Shown here piece after piece: positions 50,975-57,870 of a stretch of DNA of 64,000 nucleotides (the stretch's first letter is position 1; each line of letters starts with the position of its first letter). The notes beneath the pieces are model-generated. The model had not been told where the DNA came from. It saw only the letters and a list, made by a program, of their open reading frames with translations, and searched no databases. The stretch comes from Amycolatopsis benzoatilytica AK 16/65 (lineage in GTDB: Bacteria; Actinomycetota; Actinomycetes; Mycobacteriales; Pseudonocardiaceae): positions 8,264,470-8,328,469 of the forward strand of contig NZ_KB912942.1 in NCBI RefSeq assembly GCF_000383915.1, given 5' to 3'. The position numbers and the translations under genes are program-made.

Positions 50975-53900
50975 CCCGCCGTCTCGGCATCGAAGACCTC
51001 TATCACCTCGCCGCGCCCAGTCAGCCGGCGCTCTCGCCGGACGGCAGCCGGATCGTCTACGTCGTGCGGACCGCCGATGAGGCCGAGGACCGCAACGTCG
51101 ATACCTTGTGGACAGTCGCGACCGCGTCCGGCGAGGCTCGGCAGCTGACTCGCGGCACCGGCGACGCGGCCCCGAGGTGGGCGCCGTCGGGTGAGCAGAT
51201 TGCCTTCCTGCGCGCCCAGGACGGCCCGCCGCAGGTGTGGCTGCTGCCAGCAGACGGCGGCGAAGCCGAGCAGAAGACGTCGCTCCCGCTCGGCGCGGGC
51301 GCGCCCGTCTGGAGCCCGGACGGCGGCAAGATCGCGTTTTCCGCGGCCACTGATCTCGCCGCGACGGTCGAAGCGCCGCCCGCTAACGCACCGATCGTCG
51401 CCGAGCGGCTGGACTTCAAGGCCGACGGTGCCGGGCTGCTGAAGACCTATCGCAAGCACCTGCACGTGCTGGACGTCGCGACCGGCGAGGTCAAGCAGCT
51501 CACCTTCGGGGATTGGCACGCGGGCGATCCGACCTGGTCGCCGGACGGCAAGCAGCTCGCGTTCACCGGCGCGCGCGACGACGACGCGGACCTTACTTTC
51601 CAGTCCGCCGCTTACGTTCTCGATGTCACTGAGCGCAATTCGGAACCGAAGCAGGTCGGCAGCGGCGAAGGCATGGCGGGCACCGCCAGCTGGACTGCCG
51701 ACGGCAAGGCGCTGCTGGTGATCGGCCGCACCGACACTGCCACTGGGCACCTCAGCCTGCTGCGCGTCTCGCTGGACAGCGGCGAGACCGTCAACTTGGC
51801 CGCTTCCCTCGACCGCAACGTGATGCCCGGCGGCTCCGGCTACCCGGGGGTGCTGCCGCAGCTCAACGCCGCGGGAGACATCGTGGTGTTCGCGATCCGC
51901 GACCGCGGCTGCACCCATCTGTACGAAGTGGACCTGGCCGGCGGGGAACCGCGTCCGATCCTGACCGGTGCCGGCCACGTGGTGTCCGGAATGGACCTGG
52001 TCGGGGACCAGGCGGCGGTCGTGCTGGCCACCGCGGATTCCTTCGGCGAGATCGTGGTGCTCGACCGGGTCACCGGCGCGCAGGACGTCCGGACCAGGCA
52101 CGGCGAAGCACTGTCCGACGTGGAACTGTTCGACCGCGAAGCGCGCGAGTTCACCATCAGCGACGGCACCGTCGTCGAAGGGTGGCTGACTCGTGACTCG
52201 GAACGCACTGGCGGTCAACCGCTGCTGATCGACATCCACGGCGGCCCGCACAACGCGTGGAACGGTGCGGCCGACGCGATTCACCTGTACCACCAAGTGC
52301 TCGCTGCTCGCGGCTGGGCAGTGCTCACTCTCAACCCGCGCGCCAGCGATGGTTACGGCGAAGCGTTTTATGCCGCGACGGTCGGCAACTGGGGACGCGC
52401 CGACGCCGCCGACTTCCTGGAACCGATCGATCAGCTGGTCGCCGAGGGCCTCGCCGACCCGGACCGGCTCGCGGTCACCGGGTACAGCTACGGCGGCTAC
52501 ATGACCTGCTACCTGACGAGCCGCGACGACCGGTTCGCGGCCGCGGTCGCCGGTGGCGTGGTCAGCGACTTGACCAGCATGTCCGGCACCTCCGACGGCG
52601 GGCATTTCATGGCCGTCAACGAGTTCGACGGACTGGCCTGGACCGACTACACGGAACTGTCGCCGTACTCGAAGGTCGACCAGGTCCGCACGCCGACACT
52701 GATCCTGCATGGCGCCGAGGACGTACGCTGCCCGGTCGGGCAGGCCGAGCAGTGGTTCACCGCGCTGCGCGAGCGCGACGTCCCGTCGCGGCTGGTGCTG
52801 TACCCAGGCGGCGCGCACCTGTTCATCCTGGACGGACCGCCGTCGCACCGCGCCGATTACAACCGGCGGGTGCTCGAATGGGTCGAGCAGTACGCAGGCC
52901 CTGCCGACGGCGTTTCGCGGGTGCCGATCGAGGCCGCCCACTGGGACCGCCGGCTCGCCGAACTGGCGCGCAAGCACCGCGTCCCCGGTGCGTCGCTGGG
53001 CATTCTGCGGGTGGAGACCGGCGAGGAGGTGTTCGCGACGCACGGCGTGCTGAACGCGAAGACCGGCGTCGAGGTCACCGAGGACTCGCTCTTCCAGATC
53101 GGCTCGATCTCCAAGGTGTGGACGGCGACTGTGGTGATGCGGCTGGTCGAGGAGGGCCTGCTGGACCTCGACGCGCCGATTGCCGACGTGCTGCCGGAGC
53201 TGCGGCTGTCCGACCCGGACGTGACCAAGACGGTCACCATGCGGCACCTGCTGACCCACACCAGCGGCATCGACGGCGATATCTTCACCGACACCGGCCG
53301 AGGCGACGACTGCGTCGAAAAGTACGTGGACCTGCTGCCCGAGGCCGCGCAGAACCATCCGATCGGCGCGACGTTCTCCTACTGCAACTCAGGATTCATC
53401 CTGATGGGCCGGGTGATCGAGAAGCTCACCGGCAAGACCTGGGACGCGGCCATGCGGGAGAAGCTGTTCACTCCGCTGGGCCTCACCCACACCGTGACGC
53501 TGCCAGAAGAAGCACTGCTGTACCGCGCCGCGGTCGGTCATGTCGAGACCGACGGCGACGAGCCGAAGCTGGCCCCGGCCTGGCAGCTGCCCCGTTCGGC
53601 CGGTCCTGCCGGCCTGATCAGCGCGCAGGCCAAGGACGTGCTCGCGTTCGCCCGCCTGCACTTGAACGGCGGCGTCGCCGAGGACGGCACCCGGCTGCTG
53701 TCGGAGGAAACGGTTGAGGCGATGACCGCGGAGCAGGTCAAGGTCCCGAACCCGTACGCGCTCGGCGATTCGTGGGGCCTCGGCTGGATCCGCGACAACT
53801 GGAACGGCCGCCGCCTCATTGGCCATGACGGCAACACGATCGGCCAGTCGGCCTTCCTGCGGCTGCTGCCGGACCAGGGACTGGCGGTCACGCTGCTGAC

Positions 53901-54300
53901 CAACGGCGGCCACGCGCGGGACCTGTACGAGGAGCTGTATCGGGAGATCTTCGCCGAACTGGCGGACGTGGCCATGCCGCGCCCGCTGGAGCCGCCGGCT
54001 ACCCCGGTCGAGGTGGACGCGAGCCGCCACTTCGGCGTGTACGAGCGGGCCGGGTCGCGCATCGAGGTCTCGCAGGGCTCGGACGGCCTGCGCCTGAAGG
54101 CCATCGCGACCGGTGCGCTGGCGGAGCTGGTGCCGGAGCAGGACCGGGTCCAGGAGTACGACCTGGTGCCGCTCTCGGACACCCTGTTCCTGATCAAGCC
54201 GCCGGGCGCGCAGTTCTGGCTGCCGATCGTGTTCTACTCGCTGGCGACCGGCGAGCCGTACCTGCACTTCGGGGTGCGGGCGACGCCCAAGGTGTCCTGA
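50971..54300 (+). CDS. S9 prolyl-oligopeptidase fused to class C beta-lactamase-type hydrolase
   Basis: The 1109-residue protein has an N-terminal WD40-like propeller (about 1-390, with repeated WSPDGGKIAF segments) and an S9 catalytic domain with S506 in GYSYGGYM, D584 in GAEDVRCP and H616 in GGAHLF. From about residue 651 a complete class C-type serine hydrolase follows: S712-I-S-K715, Y804-C-N806 and H952-D-G954, ending in a C-terminal lipocalin-like domain. Normal S9 acylaminoacyl peptidases end at about 650 residues, so the second enzyme is a true fusion. There is no signal peptide. It is the last gene of the importer operon and should cut imported peptides at two chemically different sites. 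Confidence 0.9.
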   Translation: MTRRLGIEDLYHLAAPSQPALSPDGSRIVYVVRTADEAEDRNVDTLWTVATASGEARQLTRGTGDAAPRWAPSGEQIAFLRAQDGPPQVWLLPADGGEAEQKTSLPLGAGAPVWSPDGGKIAFSAATDLAATVEAPPANAPIVAERLDFKADGAGLLKTYRKHLHVLDVATGEVKQLTFGDWHAGDPTWSPDGKQLAFTGARDDDADLTFQSAAYVLDVTERNSEPKQVGSGEGMAGTASWTADGKALLVIGRTDTATGHLSLLRVSLDSGETVNLAASLDRNVMPGGSGYPGVLPQLNAAGDIVVFAIRDRGCTHLYEVDLAGGEPRPILTGAGHVVSGMDLVGDQAAVVLATADSFGEIVVLDRVTGAQDVRTRHGEALSDVELFDREAREFTISDGTVVEGWLTRDSERTGGQPLLIDIHGGPHNAWNGAADAIHLYHQVLAARGWAVLTLNPRASDGYGEAFYAATVGNWGRADAADFLEPIDQLVAEGLADPDRLAVTGYSYGGYMTCYLTSRDDRFAAAVAGGVVSDLTSMSGTSDGGHFMAVNEFDGLAWTDYTELSPYSKVDQVRTPTLILHGAEDVRCPVGQAEQWFTALRERDVPSRLVLYPGGAHLFILDGPPSHRADYNRRVLEWVEQYAGPADGVSRVPIEAAHWDRRLAELARKHRVPGASLGILRVETGEEVFATHGVLNAKTGVEVTEDSLFQIGSISKVWTATVVMRLVEEGLLDLDAPIADVLPELRLSDPDVTKTVTMRHLLTHTSGIDGDIFTDTGRGDDCVEKYVDLLPEAAQNHPIGATFSYCNSGFILMGRVIEKLTGKTWDAAMREKLFTPLGLTHTVTLPEEALLYRAAVGHVETDGDEPKLAPAWQLPRSAGPAGLISAQAKDVLAFARLHLNGGVAEDGTRLLSEETVEAMTAEQVKVPNPYALGDSWGLGWIRDNWNGRRLIGHDGNTIGQSAFLRLLPDQGLAVTLLTNGGHARDLYEELYREIFAELADVAMPRPLEPPATPVEVDASRHFGVYERAGSRIEVSQGSDGLRLKAIATGALAELVPEQDRVQEYDLVPLSDTLFLIKPPGAQFWLPIVFYSLATGEPYLHFGVRATPKVS

Positions 54301-54304
54301 CCGG

Positions 54305-54345
54305 GTGCGGCCTGGGTCCGGCTTCCGGCCGGACCCAGGCCGCAC
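54305..54345 (+). terminator. Strong terminator of the importer/hydrolase operon
   Basis: A perfect 18-bp stem (GTGCGGCCTGGGTCCGGC, 54305-54322, pairing with 54328-54345) and a 5-base loop begin four bases after the stop of the S9 fusion gene. It marks the end of the long operon that began at 42144. Confidence 0.9.
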
Positions 54346-54393
54346 TCCCGCTCGTTCGGAGCACCGGCGATGCTCGCGTTCAGCTCGGTGAGG

Positions 54394-54600
54394 TCAGCAG
54401 CTCGTCCGGAGGCAGTCGTCGAGCCCGCTGGTGTGCTGCACGAGCATCCGTACCGGAGGTCGCTGCCGCGCGGCAGCAGGCCGGGCAGGTACTGCTCGAC
54501 GTGGGCGTGACCGGCTTTCAGGAGTCCAGTTCGGACACTCCGGCGGCACCGGTCCGGGAGAGTCCGTCGTGGACAGTCTGGATCTGCCCGCCAGTCGCGC
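54394..54600 (-). pseudogene. Remnant of a DD-carboxypeptidase-type serine hydrolase
   Basis: On the minus strand three short segments in different frames match the N-terminal half of secreted D-Ala-D-Ala carboxypeptidase/class C proteins. They are QTVHDGLSRTGAAGV near 54570, AHVEQYLPGLLPRGS near 54500, and then VRMLVQHTSGLDD near 54430. The last is the classical segment between the SxxK and YxN motifs. At least one frameshift (around 54455) and a deletion of the SxxK region separate them. It fills most of the 351-base gap between the S9 fusion gene and the small membrane protein gene. The call is by eye and would need a translated search. Confidence 0.5.
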
Positions 54601-54651
54601 CGGACGACCCGATTTCCTGGGCACCAACGGCACAGCGTTCCACCGGCGGCC

Positions 54652-54858
54652 TCAGTCCTTGGTCCGGGCGACGAACCGCACGATCAGGATCACCAGAAAC
54701 GCCACCGCGATCCCGCCCGCGATCATCCGGAACGAGTAATCCATTCCGATGAAGCCACCGACCGAATTCGTCGCGGCGCTGGCGATGAAGATCAGCCAGA
54801 GCAGGGTAGTGACCACCGGGCCGCCGACCTGGCGGCTGCGCGAAGCTTCCTTTTCCAT
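54652..54858 (-). CDS. Small two-helix membrane protein
   Basis: The 68-residue protein begins MEKEASRSRQVGG and has two hydrophobic segments, TTLLWLIFIASAATNSVGGF and RMIAGGIAVAFLVILIVRFV, ending RTKD. Small proteins of this shape occur widely in actinomycetes without known role. It is followed downstream on the opposite side only by the decayed DD-peptidase-like remnant. Confidence 0.65.
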   Translation of the reverse strand: MEKEASRSRQVGGPVVTTLLWLIFIASAATNSVGGFIGMDYSFRMIAGGIAVAFLVILIVRFVARTKD

Positions 54859-54929
54859 GCCGAGAACACTAGAAAACGCCGGTGCCCGCCGACATACCTT
54901 GAACCCCCGACTTCACGGTAGTGCCAGCG

Positions 54930-55571
54930 CTACCGTTTGCCGTTCAGATAGGCCAGCACCGCCAGCACCCGCCGGTGCCCATTGTCCTCGGGCAGTCCGA
55001 GCTTCGCGAAAATGTTTCGGATGTGCTTGAGCACCGTCCCGTCGCTGACCACCAGCAGCTCCGCGATGGTGGCGTTGTTGTATCCCTCCGCCATGAGTCC
55101 GAGCACCTCGCGTTCGCGGGCGGTGAGCGAGTCCAGCGGGTCCCGGCGGTGCGCCAGCAGCTGGGTGACCACCTCGGGGTCCATCGCGGTCCCGCCCTGC
55201 ACGACGCGTTCCAGCGAGTCGAGGAACTTCGCGACCTTGCCGACCCGTTCCTTGAGCAGGTAACCGACCGCGCCCTTGCCGTCGGCCAGCAGTTCCGCCG
55301 CGTACCCGGTTTCCACGTACGCGGACAGCACCAGCACCGGCAGCCCGGGGTGCAGCTGCCGCGCCTGCACGGCCGCGCGCAGGCCCTCGTCGGTGTGCGT
55401 CGGCGGCAGCCGGACGTCGGTGATCACCGCGTCCGGCCGGTCTTCGCGAATGAACGCGAGGAAGTCGTCGATGTGGTCGAACGCCGCCGCCACCTCGATG
55501 CCAGACGTTTCCAGCAGCAGCACGAGACCTTCTCGCAGCAGGGCGTCGTCCTCGACGATCACGACCCGCAT
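54930..55571 (-). CDS. LuxR/NarL-family response regulator (second system)
   Basis: The 213-residue protein has a receiver domain (RVVIVEDDALLREGL, phospho-acceptor D52 in AVITDVRLPP) and a C-terminal LuxR helix-turn-helix (LTAREREVLGLMAEGYNNAT, then IAELLVVSDGTVLKHIRNIF). It starts at ATG 55571, inside the end of the kinase gene (13-base overlap), so it is translationally coupled to it. The divergent MacB-like ABC transporter beyond the kinase is the most likely regulated target. Confidence 0.92.
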   Translation of the reverse strand: MRVVIVEDDALLREGLVLLLETSGIEVAAAFDHIDDFLAFIREDRPDAVITDVRLPPTHTDEGLRAAVQARQLHPGLPVLVLSAYVETGYAAELLADGKGAVGYLLKERVGKVAKFLDSLERVVQGGTAMDPEVVTQLLAHRRDPLDSLTAREREVLGLMAEGYNNATIAELLVVSDGTVLKHIRNIFAKLGLPEDNGHRRVLAVLAYLNGKR

Positions 55572-56758
55572 GGCAACTCCACTTCCAGAACAGTCGGTCC
55601 GCCGGGCGGACTGGTGAGCGTGACGGTCCCGTCGAAGGCTTCGACGCGTTTGCGGATCCCGGCCAGTCCGCTGCCCTGGGATTCGTCCGCGCCGCCCCGG
55701 CCGTCGTCGCGGATCTCGACACGCAGCGTGTCGGCGGTGCCGTCGAGCGTAATCCATGCCTGGTCAGCCTGGGCGTGCTTGGTCACGTTAGTGAGCGTTT
55801 CGGCGACGATGAAGTACGCCGCCGCCTCCACCGCGGCTGGGCGGCGCGCGCTGCTGCGGACGTCCACAGTGCACGGAATCGCGGACCGGTCGGCCAGCGC
55901 GGTCACCGCGCCGTCCAGCCCGCGGTCGGTCAGCAGCGGCGGGTGGATGCTCCGCACGACGGTCCGCAGTTCGGCGAGGGCGGCGGTCGCGGCGTCCTGC
56001 GCTTTGCCGAGCAATTGCCGTGCCCGTGCCGGATCCTGGGCGAAAAGCTGGTCGGCGATGCCGATCTGCAGCACGACGGCGGAAAGCCGGGCCTGCGCGC
56101 CGTCGTGCAGATCACGTTCGATCCGCCGAAGTTCCGCGCCGTGCGCTTCGAGCGCGGCGGCGCGGGTGGCGGCGAGTTCGACGACCCGGTCGGTCATCCG
56201 CGCGCCCGGGCGCGGACTGAGCAGTGCTTTGGCCGCCCGCGCCTGCCAGTTCGCGAACGGCACGGCCCAGAACGAGAGCGCGATCATCGCGATTCCGATC
56301 AGCGCGCAAAGCCCGGCGCTCGGCCACGAATCGACCTGGAACGCGGTCGAACTAGGGATCCCGCCCGGCACCAGCCACCAGGCCGCGGCGGTGAGGAGCT
56401 GCCGCAGGCCGCCCAGCGGCAGCGCGAAGGCGAAGATGCCGACGAAGAAACCGACCGAGCCGTGCAGCACCAGCCAGCCGAGGTCGCGCAGCGTCGCCGG
56501 ATCACGGACCGGTGAACCGCTGAGGTAAGGCTCCGGAATCGGCTCGCCGAGCCGCCGCGCGGCTCGGCGGCGTTCGAAACGGAGCGGGTGGCGCAGCAGT
56601 TTCATCGCCACCGGAATCGCCGGGATCCCGACGCCGATCAACGACATCGCCGCGACGATCGCCAGCGCGAAAAAGAGCAGCATGGCAATGAATCCGGTGC
56701 CGGCGCCGACCGTGAGGTACCAGACACCGGACCACCACGTACGCAGCCGTTTCTTCAC
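55559..56758 (-). CDS. Two-component sensor histidine kinase (second system)
   Basis: The 399-residue kinase starts at GTG 56758. It has four membrane helices in an N-terminal sensor domain of the bacterial Sensor (PF13796) type (LTVGAGTGFIAMLLFFALAI), then a HisKA_3 helix with H218 in ERDLHDGAQARLSAV, and a HATPase_c domain with VAETLTNVTKHAQA and DDGRGGADESQGSGL. It phosphorylates the regulator encoded by the overlapping gene. The 371-base gap to the ABC operon holds the fourth palindrome and presumably both promoters. Confidence 0.92.
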   Translation of the reverse strand: MKKRLRTWWSGVWYLTVGAGTGFIAMLLFFALAIVAAMSLIGVGIPAIPVAMKLLRHPLRFERRRAARRLGEPIPEPYLSGSPVRDPATLRDLGWLVLHGSVGFFVGIFAFALPLGGLRQLLTAAAWWLVPGGIPSSTAFQVDSWPSAGLCALIGIAMIALSFWAVPFANWQARAAKALLSPRPGARMTDRVVELAATRAAALEAHGAELRRIERDLHDGAQARLSAVVLQIGIADQLFAQDPARARQLLGKAQDAATAALAELRTVVRSIHPPLLTDRGLDGAVTALADRSAIPCTVDVRSSARRPAAVEAAAYFIVAETLTNVTKHAQADQAWITLDGTADTLRVEIRDDGRGGADESQGSGLAGIRKRVEAFDGTVTLTSPPGGPTVLEVELPCGS

Positions 56759-56863
56759 CCGGACAGTGTCCCATCGAGGTTTCCCCGGCCGCGCTGGTGG
56801 TGGTTTCCCGGCGGAGAATTGCCACGCCCCGCTGCCGATTGCCGAACTTGCCTGTCCGTGAGG

Positions 56864-56935
56864 GGGCCCTTGAGGGTCTTGGTGTCCGTGAGGGGACCAT
56901 TGAGGGAAGCAGATTCCCTCAATGGTCCCTTCACG
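56864..56935. repeat. Long palindromic repeat, copy 4, with an extra half-copy
   Basis: Arms 56887-56908 and 56914-56935 (core CGTGAGGGGACCATTGAGGGA) pair over 22 bp with one G-T wobble and a 5-base loop. Directly upstream (about 56864-56880) a second left arm (TGTCCGTGAGGGGGCCCTTG) lacks its partner. This copy lies in the shared upstream region of two divergent operons, so it cannot simply be a 3'-end terminator. Confidence 0.85.
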
Positions 56936-57129
56936 ACCCCGGCCCCTCGCGACCCCGCCGCGCCAGGATCACCGCAACCGCCGCCAAGAAGACCCATGGG
57001 GCGACACCGCTGGAGGTGGTGGTGTCTGCGCTACCCCCAAGACGCCCGTTGCCGGGATCGTTTCGCCACCCGCGTCGCCATAGCGTTCTTCTCGACAGAG
57101 AACCTGCCGGGTGCGAGGAGCACGACGCG

Positions 57130-57870
57130 ATGAACACAGGCGGAACCAGCGCCTTGAAGCTGGAAGCGGTACGCAAGATTTACGGTTCCGGTGATGGTGC
57201 GGTGACGGCTTTGGACGGGGTGTCGGTCGGTGTCCGGCAGGGTTCGTTCACTGCGGTGATGGGGCCGTCGGGTTCGGGGAAGAGCACTTTTCTGCATTGT
57301 GCGGCGGGGTTGGACAAGCCGAGTTCGGGCAGGGTGCTGCTGGGCGAGACCGAGTTGAGCGGGTTGCGCGAGAAGGCGTTGACGGAGTTGCGTCGGACGC
57401 GGATCGGGTTCGTTTTCCAGGCGTACAACTTGTTGCCGTCGTTGAACGTGCTGCAGAACATCACGTTGCCGATGCGGTTGGCGGGGAGGAAGCCGGATTC
57501 CCGGTGGCTGCGGCAGATCGTGGACGGTGTGGGTATCGCGAAGCGGCTGGAGCATCGTCCGGCGGAGTTGTCGGGCGGGCAGCAGCAGCGGGTCGCGATC
57601 GCCCGTGCGTTGATCACTCGGCCGGAGGTGGTGCTGGCCGACGAGCCGACGGGTGCGTTGGACACCCGCACCGCGCGCCAAGTGCTGGAGTTGTTGCGGG
57701 GCGTGGTCGACGAGATGGGGCAGACCGTGTTGATGGTGACGCACGACCCGGTCGCCGCGTCGGCTGCGCACGGGGTGCTGTTCCTGGCTGATGGGAAGCT
57801 GGCCGGTCATCTGCCGCAGCCGACTCCGGAGCGGGTCGCGGAGCGGATGACCCGTCTCGGGGAGTGGTGA
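57130..57870 (+). CDS. ABC transporter ATP-binding protein (MacB/LolD type)
   Basis: The 246-residue ATPase shows Walker A GPSGSGKSTFLHC, Q-loop FQAYNLLPSLNVLQNIT (the MacB-type sequence), signature LSGGQQQRVAIARAL, Walker B VVLADEPTGALD and H-loop THDPVAA. It starts at ATG 57130 with GAGGAG about 10 bases upstream. Its stop overlaps the start of the FtsX-like permease (GTGA), the standard pairing for mechanotransmission ABC systems that expel antibiotics or peptides, or manage lipoproteins and cell-wall enzymes. Local codon use, with many TTG and CGT codons at the beginning, is slightly looser than in neighbours. Confidence 0.92.
   Translation: MNTGGTSALKLEAVRKIYGSGDGAVTALDGVSVGVRQGSFTAVMGPSGSGKSTFLHCAAGLDKPSSGRVLLGETELSGLREKALTELRRTRIGFVFQAYNLLPSLNVLQNITLPMRLAGRKPDSRWLRQIVDGVGIAKRLEHRPAELSGGQQQRVAIARALITRPEVVLADEPTGALDTRTARQVLELLRGVVDEMGQTVLMVTHDPVAASAAHGVLFLADGKLAGHLPQPTPERVAERMTRLGEW

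Noticed and set aside
42144..54300. A beta-lactam resistance or antibiotic biosynthesis cluster
   Set aside because: None of the penicillin-recognising proteins has an export signal, and no peptide synthetase, tailoring or export genes are present; importer and catabolic genes fit uptake and degradation better.
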